This document shows positions 58,541 through 64,000 of a DNA stretch of 64,000 nucleotides, piece after piece. Location of the stretch: contig NZ_JAHVIT010000003.1 in assembly GCF_019801605.1 (NCBI RefSeq), forward strand, positions 335,631 to 399,630. The letters run 5' to 3'. Every line of letters starts with the position of its first letter. The first letter of the stretch is position 1. The notes below the pieces were generated by a model that saw nothing but the letters and a program-made list of their open reading frames with translations, was not told the DNA's origin and did no database searches. Made by a program: the position numbers and the translations under genes. This DNA comes from Maritimibacter alkaliphilus (GTDB lineage: Bacteria; Pseudomonadota; Alphaproteobacteria; Rhodobacterales; Rhodobacteraceae).

Positions 58541-59265
58541 GGACCGCCCGCGAGATGGGTCTGGTGGCCTGCGCGCGCTGCACCCGTGTGTGGCCGCGCG
58601 GCACGTCCCGCTGTGCCCGCTGCGGGCACAAGCTGCACTCCCGCGACCGGCTGGCGCTGCAGAAGGTCTGGGCGTGGTGGGTCGTGGGGCTGATGTGCTA
58701 CATCCCCGCCAACCTCTACCCGATGCTGCGCACCCGGATGCTGGCCACCACCTCCGAGGACACGATCATCGCGGGCGCGGTCGAGCTGGCCCATCACGGC
58801 AGCTACGGCATCGCGCTGGTGATCCTCGTGGCCTCGGTCCTGATCCCGGTGGGCAAGTTCCTGATCATCGCGGGGCTGGCCTTCTCCGTGCGCCACGGCT
58901 CCGCGCTCAGCCCGGAACGGCGGCACCAGCTCTACGAGCTCGTGGAATACATCGGCCGCTGGTCGATGATCGACGTCTTCGTCGTGGCCATCCTGTCGTC
59001 GCTGGTGCAGCTGGGAACACTGGCCGCGATCCAGCCCGGTATCGCCAGCCTCTTCTTCGCGCTCTCGGTGATCTTCACCATGCTGTCGGCCCAGAGCTTC
59101 GACAGCCGGCTGATCTTCGACGCCGATCCGCCGGTGGAGCCCCCCCTGCCGGGCCTCTCCTCGCTGCCGCCCGTCGCACATGGCGCCTTGGCACATGGCA
59201 CCGACACCGCTACACATTCTGGCCCCCGCGGGCCCCAAGACCTCACAGAAAGTCCCACACCTTGA
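58519..59265 (+). CDS. PqiA-like membrane protein, second half
   Basis: A 248-residue protein with the second zinc-ribbon (CARC...CARCGHKL) and four membrane segments (WWVVGLMCYIPANLYPML, IALVILVASVLIPVGKFLII, IDVFVVAILSSLVQLG, GIASLFFALSVIFTMLSA). It completes the PqiA architecture. It overlaps the first half by 22 nt from ATG 58519; GTG 58537, forming a GTGA overlap, is a plausible alternative start. Confidence 0.86.
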   Translation: MEIAGKVRTAREMGLVACARCTRVWPRGTSRCARCGHKLHSRDRLALQKVWAWWVVGLMCYIPANLYPMLRTRMLATTSEDTIIAGAVELAHHGSYGIALVILVASVLIPVGKFLIIAGLAFSVRHGSALSPERRHQLYELVEYIGRWSMIDVFVVAILSSLVQLGTLAAIQPGIASLFFALSVIFTMLSAQSFDSRLIFDADPPVEPPLPGLSSLPPVAHGALAHGTDTATHSGPRGPQDLTESPTP

Positions 59266-61355
59266 CCGAGACGACCCCGCCCGACGTGCCGGTACAACCC
59301 GCCCGCCGCAGCCTGATCGAACGCATTTCCATCGTCTGGGTGGTGCCCCTGACAGCCCTCGTGATCGCGCTTGCCGTGGCATGGCACAGCTATGCCGACC
59401 AGGGCCCGCTGATCGAGATCAGCTTTGACAGCGCCGCCGGCGTGAAGGCCAACGAGACCGAGCTGCGCTACCGCGACGTGCCCGTGGGGCTGGTCGAGAA
59501 GGTCTCCTTCTCGGATGCGCTGGAGCGTGTGGTGGTCTCGGTCCGGCTCGACAAGGACATCGCCGATTACGTCGATGACAGCGCCGAGTTCTGGGTCGTG
59601 CGCCCCGAGGTGAACACGCAGGGCGTGACCGGGCTCGACACCGTGCTGTCGGGCGTCTTCATCCAGGGCATCTGGGACAGCAGCGCGGAGGGGCTGAAGC
59701 CCGCGTTCGAGGGCCGCACCGAGGCGCCCCTGAACCGCGAGGGCCGCGAGGGGCTGCGCATCCGCCTGCGGGCCGCGAACGATGCCGGGCTCTCGGAACA
59801 GGTGCCGATCGTCTATCGCGGCATCGAGGTGGGTCAGGTCGGCCGCGCCGTGGTCTCCGCCGATGGCGCCACGGTCGAGGCCGAGGCCATCATCTACGCG
59901 CCCCATGACCGGCTGATTTCCTCCTCGACGCGGTTCTGGGACACCTCCGGCTTCAGCTTCTCGCTCGGGCCGGGCGGGGCCGAGATCGACTTCTCCTCGG
60001 TCTCCTCCCTGATCCGGGGCGGTGTGACCTTCCAGACCGTCGTCTCGGGCGGGGAACCGGCCTCGGGCGGCGACATCTTCACCGTCTACCCGGACGAGGG
60101 CGCGGCGCGCTCCTCGCTCTTCGGGGACAACGACGGCTCCGGCCGGGCGCTCAACGTCACGGCCATCTTCGAGGAGAACGTCGCCGGTCTCTCGGTCGAT
60201 GCCCCCGTCGATCTGGGCGGGGTCCGCGTCGGGCGCGTCACCGCGCTGAACGGCATCGTGGACCGCGACCGCTTTGGCGACAACCGCGTGCGTCTGGCGG
60301 CCGAACTCCGCATCCGTCCCTCCAAGCTGGGCCTGGAGAGGGGCGCGACGCCGGATGAGGCGCTCGACTTCCTGCGCGATCAGGTGGCGCAGGGGATGCG
60401 TGCCCGGCTGGTGACCGCCTCGATCTTCACCGGTGGCCTCAAGGTCGAACTGTTGACCGTCGAGAATGCCGCGCCCGCCGAGATCCGCACCGAGGACGGG
60501 GCGAACCCGGTGATCCCCACCACCGCGAGCGAGATCGCCGATGTCTCGGCCACCGCGGAGGGCGTCTTCGAGCGGATCAACGCCCTGCCCGTCGAGGAGC
60601 TGATGCAGAGCGCCATCGGCGTCATGGACAATGTCAGCCGTCTCGTGGGCAGCGAGGACATCCGCGCCGTACTCGGCGAGGTGCGCGGCCTGCTGGGCGA
60701 GGCCCGCGGCTTCGTCGGCAACGAGGACCTGCAGGCGCTGCCCGGCGAGCTCTCGCAGACCGTCGCGCAGCTGCGCCAGCTGACCGCGCAGCTCAACGAA
60801 CAGGACGTGGTGGGCCGGCTGGTGGCCGCGGTCGACACGATCAACACCACGGTCGGCAGCTTCGGCGCCGCCGCCGAGGGGGTCCAGCCGCTGATGGATC
60901 GCCTGAACGCCATCGCCGCCAAGGCCGAACAGGTGCCGCTGGATCAGCTCGCCACCGATCTGGACGCGCTGCTGCAAAGCGCCGATGCCCTAATCGACAC
61001 CGATGCCGCCCGCGCCCTGCCGGCCGATCTCTCAGCCGCGCTGGACGAATTGCGCCAGCTGGTCGGCGAGATGCGCGAAGGCGGGCTGGTCGAGAACGCG
61101 AACCAGACGCTGGCCTCCGCCCGTCAGGCCGCGGACAACATCGCCAGCGCGGCCGAGGACCTGCCCGCGCTGCTGGACCGCACGCAGGCCCTGCTGACGC
61201 AGGCCGGCAGCACGCTGCGCACCTATGACGGACGCGACGGCGTGGGCCGCGACGTGACCCGCGCGCTGCGCGAGGTCGAACGCGCCGCCGCCGCCGTGGA
61301 CTCGCTGTCCCGTGCCATCGAACGCAATCCCAATTCGCTGCTCTTCGGGAGATGA
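59262..61355 (+). CDS. PqiB-like MCE-domain protein
   Basis: 697 residues. One N-terminal membrane helix (ISIVWVVPLTALVIALAVAW) is followed by repeated MCE/MlaD domains (PLIEISFDSAAGVKANETEL, YRGIEVGQVGRAVVSADG, DLGGVRVGRVTALNG). A C-terminal helical stretch of about 220 residues is rich in heptad-like repeats (SQTVAQLRQLTAQLNEQDVV). E. coli PqiB is shorter (546 residues) with three MCE domains; the added length is in the C-terminal helical part. It likely spans the periplasm as a lipid tunnel. It starts at TTG 59262 overlapping the upstream stop; GTG 59286 is an alternative. Confidence 0.87.
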   Translation: MTETTPPDVPVQPARRSLIERISIVWVVPLTALVIALAVAWHSYADQGPLIEISFDSAAGVKANETELRYRDVPVGLVEKVSFSDALERVVVSVRLDKDIADYVDDSAEFWVVRPEVNTQGVTGLDTVLSGVFIQGIWDSSAEGLKPAFEGRTEAPLNREGREGLRIRLRAANDAGLSEQVPIVYRGIEVGQVGRAVVSADGATVEAEAIIYAPHDRLISSSTRFWDTSGFSFSLGPGGAEIDFSSVSSLIRGGVTFQTVVSGGEPASGGDIFTVYPDEGAARSSLFGDNDGSGRALNVTAIFEENVAGLSVDAPVDLGGVRVGRVTALNGIVDRDRFGDNRVRLAAELRIRPSKLGLERGATPDEALDFLRDQVAQGMRARLVTASIFTGGLKVELLTVENAAPAEIRTEDGANPVIPTTASEIADVSATAEGVFERINALPVEELMQSAIGVMDNVSRLVGSEDIRAVLGEVRGLLGEARGFVGNEDLQALPGELSQTVAQLRQLTAQLNEQDVVGRLVAAVDTINTTVGSFGAAAEGVQPLMDRLNAIAAKAEQVPLDQLATDLDALLQSADALIDTDAARALPADLSAALDELRQLVGEMREGGLVENANQTLASARQAADNIASAAEDLPALLDRTQALLTQAGSTLRTYDGRDGVGRDVTRALREVERAAAAVDSLSRAIERNPNSLLFGR

Positions 61356-61359
61356 CCTG

Positions 61360-61932
61360 ATGCGTATTCTCGCCCCCCTTCTCGCGCACCTTCTCGGCGC
61401 CGCCCTGCTGGCCGGCTGTACCTCCACCGCGGAGCGCTTTGCCGTGCCCGCGCCCGCCGCCCCGATGGAACGCCAGTCGATCGCCTACCGCTCGGTCGAA
61501 CTGCGCGAGGTCTCGCTTCCGACCTATGCCGCCTCCGAGGAGATCTACATGCGCGACGCCTCGGGCGCGCTGACCTCCTCGCCCTCGCTGCTGTGGGCCG
61601 ATGACCCGGCGCGCGCCATGACGCTGGAAATGGCCCGGTTGATGGGGCAGGCCACCGGCGCCCGCGTGGCGCCCGAGCCCTGGCCCTTCCGCGACCGCGC
61701 GGGCGCCATCGTCGAGGTGCGTGTCGAGGAGATGCAGCCCGGGACCGACGGCAGTTTCCGCCTCTCGGGCCAGTATTTCGTGGCCTCCGACAGCGGCACC
61801 CGCGACCGGTCGGGCACCTTCGCCCTCGTGCAAAGCTTCGATCCCGCAGGGGGTGCGAGCGCCGTGGCCGCAGCCCGCGGGGCCGCCGTGCGCGACCTCA
61901 CGGCCCAGATCGCCCGCGACGGGTTGCGCTGA
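61360..61932 (+). CDS. PqiC-like ABC-transport auxiliary lipoprotein
   Basis: A 190-residue lipoprotein with signal MRILAPLLAHLLGAALLAGC (lipobox LAGC|TS). The body fits the ABC_trans_aux/PqiC family (YRSVELREVSLPTYAASEEI, MARLMGQATGARVAPEPWPF). It is expected to anchor PqiB to the outer membrane. It starts 4 bp after the pqiB stop. Confidence 0.88.
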   Translation: MRILAPLLAHLLGAALLAGCTSTAERFAVPAPAAPMERQSIAYRSVELREVSLPTYAASEEIYMRDASGALTSSPSLLWADDPARAMTLEMARLMGQATGARVAPEPWPFRDRAGAIVEVRVEEMQPGTDGSFRLSGQYFVASDSGTRDRSGTFALVQSFDPAGGASAVAAARGAAVRDLTAQIARDGLR

Positions 61933-61952
61933 TCTCGTGATAGTCCTGGCAT

Positions 61953-61974
61953 CCGGCGCGGTCCACCGCGCCGG
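61953..61974. other. Hairpin between convergent pqiC and tauR
   Basis: CCGGCGCGG-TCCA-CCGCGCCGG, perfect 9-bp stem, no adjacent T-tract on either strand. Could be a transcription stop or a simple inverted repeat. Confidence 0.5.
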
Positions 61975-61989
61975 GACGCCGCCTGGGCC

Positions 61990-63429
61990 TCAGCCCAGGT
62001 CCTGCGCCGCCTGCCCCAGCAGCGCCAGCCCGGCATCGATGCGATCCGCCTCGATGTAGGAAATCCCCAGCCGCAGGAACCGCCCCTGCCCTTCCGCATC
62101 GGTGAAGCTGTCGCCCGGCTCGGCCAGCACGCCCTTCTCCATGGCGCGGCGCACCAGCTCTCCCGCCTCCAGCCCCGCCGGCAGCTCCAGCCAGACCGAG
62201 GAGCCCCCGGTCGAAGGCGCGCGGCGGAACTCCGGCAGATGCCGCGCGCAGCCCTCGGTCACGATGTCGAACCGCTGTTGCAGCGCGCTGCGCAGGTTGC
62301 GGATCAGGGTCAGGTAGTGCCCCTCCGCCAGGAAAATCCCCGCCGTCCGCTGGTTGTTCAGCGGGGCCGAGCGGTGGATCATGCGACGCAGCCAGCGCGC
62401 CTCCTGCACCAGCGCCGCATCGGCCACCATGAAGCCCAGCCGGACCCCGGGGGCCAGCACCTTGGACATGGTCCCGAGGTAGGCCACCCGCCCGTCACGG
62501 TCCTGCGATTTCAGCGTCAGCCCGTCATCGGAAAAGGCGGTTTCGCCCTCGTAGTCATCCTCCACGATGATCGTGCCGTCACGCCGCGCCCGGTCGAGGA
62601 TATCGACCCGCCGCGCCGGCGACATGGTCACCATCGAGGGGCAGTGATGCGCGGGCGTCAGCACCGCGAGGTCGAGCTTGCCCGCCTGGTCCAGCCGTGC
62701 GCCCTCGTCGTCCACCGGCAGGTCCACCATCTCGCAGCCCTCCGAGCCGAAGATGAAGCGCGAATCCGGATAGCCGGGGTTCTCGCAGCCCACCCGCGTG
62801 CCGGGCCGGGCCAGCAGGCGCGCCAGCAGGTAGAGCCCCTCCTGTGCGCCAAGCGTGATCAGGATCTCCTCGGACCGCGCAAAGATGCCCCGCTGCGGCA
62901 GGATCTGGCTGCGGATCTGTTCCACCAGCAGCGGATCATCCTCCACCGCGCGGTCCGCCGTCCACCAGTCGATCGCCGCCCGGCCAAGGGCGTCGCGCGA
63001 ACAGGCCCGCCAAGTGTTGATCGGGAAGAGCCGCGGGTCCACCTGCCCGTAGACGAAGGGATAGGCATAGTCCTGCCAGTTCGCCGGCTTCTGGAAATGG
63101 CGCATCATCGAGGGCCTCAGCCGCAGCCGCGCCGACCAGTCGATGCCCGCCTGCGCCCGGCTCGGCTCCGCCGCCTCGCGCAACTCGCGCTCCGCCACGA
63201 AATACCCCTGCCGCGGCACGCTCTCGAGGTAGCCGCGCGCCACCAGTTCCTCGTAGACCGCCGTCACCGTGTTGCGCGCGATCCCCAGGCGCCCCGCCAG
63301 TTGCCGCGAGGGCGGCATTTTCTGGCCCGCCGTCATCTCGCCGCCATGGATCGCCTCCACGATCGACCGGCGCAGCTGCGCCTGGATCGGCTCGTCGCTT
63401 TCGCGGGTGATGGCAGTCAGAAGGGACAT
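61990..63429 (-). CDS. tauR: MocR-type transcriptional regulator TauR
   Basis: A 479-residue MocR/GntR regulator: an N-terminal winged helix (PPSRQLAGRLGIARNTVTAV, residues ~39-58), then an aminotransferase-like effector domain with PLP lysine Lys323 in GTMSKVLAPGVRLGF. In Rhodobacter capsulatus the homologue TauR activates tpa-tauR-xsc in response to taurine. Here it is transcribed divergently from tpa, with a 242-bp shared region. Start ATG 63429 was chosen after AAGGAAA. Confidence 0.93.
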   Translation of the reverse strand: MSLLTAITRESDEPIQAQLRRSIVEAIHGGEMTAGQKMPPSRQLAGRLGIARNTVTAVYEELVARGYLESVPRQGYFVAERELREAAEPSRAQAGIDWSARLRLRPSMMRHFQKPANWQDYAYPFVYGQVDPRLFPINTWRACSRDALGRAAIDWWTADRAVEDDPLLVEQIRSQILPQRGIFARSEEILITLGAQEGLYLLARLLARPGTRVGCENPGYPDSRFIFGSEGCEMVDLPVDDEGARLDQAGKLDLAVLTPAHHCPSMVTMSPARRVDILDRARRDGTIIVEDDYEGETAFSDDGLTLKSQDRDGRVAYLGTMSKVLAPGVRLGFMVADAALVQEARWLRRMIHRSAPLNNQRTAGIFLAEGHYLTLIRNLRSALQQRFDIVTEGCARHLPEFRRAPSTGGSSVWLELPAGLEAGELVRRAMEKGVLAEPGDSFTDAEGQGRFLRLGISYIEADRIDAGLALLGQAAQDLG

Positions 63430-63551
63430 GTTTCCTTGGGGTCTGGGAGGGGGTCTGAGAGGGCTCCGGCGCCTCCTCCTGATCCTCACAAAGCGCCCTC
63501 TTGGCAAGCCGCTATCTCGGGCCCCTCTGCGTCACGCGGCAATCTGCCCAT

Positions 63552-63573
63552 GTTTTATGCGGGTTTTGTACGG
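63552..63573. promoter_or_regulatory. Candidate TauR operator: tandem 11-bp direct repeat
   Basis: GTTTTATGCGG is immediately followed by GTTTTGTACGG; nine of eleven positions are identical and one repeat spans about one DNA turn. It lies 122-143 nt upstream of the tauR start and 98-119 nt upstream of tpa. MocR-type regulators bind direct repeats. It does not match the repeat I recall for the R. capsulatus TauR site, so the assignment is tentative. Confidence 0.4.
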
Positions 63574-63671
63574 CCGTGGCCCAATGGCTTCCCCCTGCCT
63601 GGCACTGGTTCGGCGCGGATCGCGCGCGTTCTCTGGGGCCAAAGAGACCCATTCCAACCGGAGATTCGCAT

Positions 63672-64000
63672 ATGTTGGACAACGACATTTCCCGCGTGGT
63701 CGCGGCGGACCGCGCCCATGTCTGGCACCACCTGACCCAGCACAAGCCCTTCGAGACCGGCGAGCCGCGGGTCATCGTCGAGGGCAAGGGCATGCGCGTC
63801 TGGGACCAGGCGGGCCGCGAATTCCTCGACGCGGTCTCCGGCGGTGTCTGGACGGTCAACGTCGGCTACGGCCGCGAGAGCATCGCCGACGCGGTTCGCG
63901 ACCAGCTGGTGAAGCTGAACTACTTCGCCGGCTCCGCGGGCTCGATCCCCGGCGCGCTCTTCTCGGAGAAGCTGATCTCCAAGATGCCCGGCATGAGCCG
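63672..64000 (+). CDS. tpa: Taurine-pyruvate aminotransferase, 3'-truncated
   Basis: The first 109 codons of a class III aminotransferase that runs past the window end. MLDNDISRVVAADRAHVWHH, HLTQHKPFETGEPRVIVEGK and DAVSGGVWTVNVGYGRESIA match Tpa N-termini. Tpa converts taurine and pyruvate to sulfoacetaldehyde and alanine. RBS CGGAG precedes ATG 63672. The divergent TauR gene supports the call. The catalytic lysine is not in view. Confidence 0.9.
   Translation, partial: MLDNDISRVVAADRAHVWHHLTQHKPFETGEPRVIVEGKGMRVWDQAGREFLDAVSGGVWTVNVGYGRESIADAVRDQLVKLNYFAGSAGSIPGALFSEKLISKMPGMS

Overview
This is a 64-kb high-GC chromosomal window from an alphaproteobacterium, most likely a marine member of the Rhodobacterales (Roseobacter/Paracoccus group). 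The assignment rests on gene content and order: a purH-lspA-DUF3035(BamF)-M16-M16 block, DUF3576/leuS/lptE/holA, DUF4170/kdtA-like/lpxK, a Rhodobacter-type porin, a Hint-domain protein, and a divergent tauR/tpa taurine locus. I see no prophage, insertion sequence, CRISPR array, rRNA or tRNA. Almost all of the window is housekeeping or envelope chromosome with tight operons, many 4-nt stop/start overlaps and short intergenic gaps.

Layout. 1-4.8 kb: a catabolic operon with a 5'-truncated class III transaminase, an amidase-signature hydrolase, a small-molecule kinase and a class III PLP enzyme of the phospho-lyase type. 4.9-7.05 kb: a secreted esterase-like-phytase protein with a plausible Pho box. 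7.2-15 kb: heparinase-like protein, purH, lspA, a BamF-like lipoprotein and two M16 peptidases. 15.2-19.6 kb: IalB-like secreted protein, rlmN, an amidoligase plus class I amidotransferase pair, and a YggS-type PLP protein. 19.8-27.4 kb: porin, DUF3576 lipoprotein, a glycosyltransferase on the opposite strand, then leuS-lptE-holA. 27.4-34 kb: GST, flavoprotein, small HNH protein, crotonase/SDR pair, pmbA and an inositol-phosphatase-like enzyme. 34.4-37.8 kb: lipopolysaccharide-core/lipid A genes and a LOG-family protein. 38-47 kb: dapD, a small membrane protein, a Hint protein, dapE, RNase R and a murein transglycosylase. 47-57.6 kb: hspQ, an AEC transporter, a lytic transglycosylase, lolA, ftsK, a dapC candidate, a second amidase and a UbiH-type hydroxylase. 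57.9-61.9 kb: a pqiABC-type lipid-transport operon with PqiA split in two. 62-64 kb: tauR and the start of tpa.

Functional themes. Envelope biogenesis is heavily represented: lspA, BamF-like, LptE, LolA, PqiABC, LpxK, two transglycosylases, a porin and M16 peptidases. Three lysine/diaminopimelate genes (dapD, dapE, dapC candidate) lie within 17 kb in separate transcription units. Two ends of the window carry amine metabolism (transaminase/kinase/lyase operon; taurine-pyruvate transaminase).

The least explained features are two families of structured intergenic repeats. One consists of back-to-back AT-rich perfect palindromes centred mostly on TTCGAA (five copies at four loci). The other is a composite element with a conserved block plus two stems; the middle stem changes sequence between four copies yet stays fully paired. 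Several proteins have lost expected catalytic residues: the crotonase, the kdtA-like transferase, the Hint protein and the second M16 protein (the last is normal for its type).
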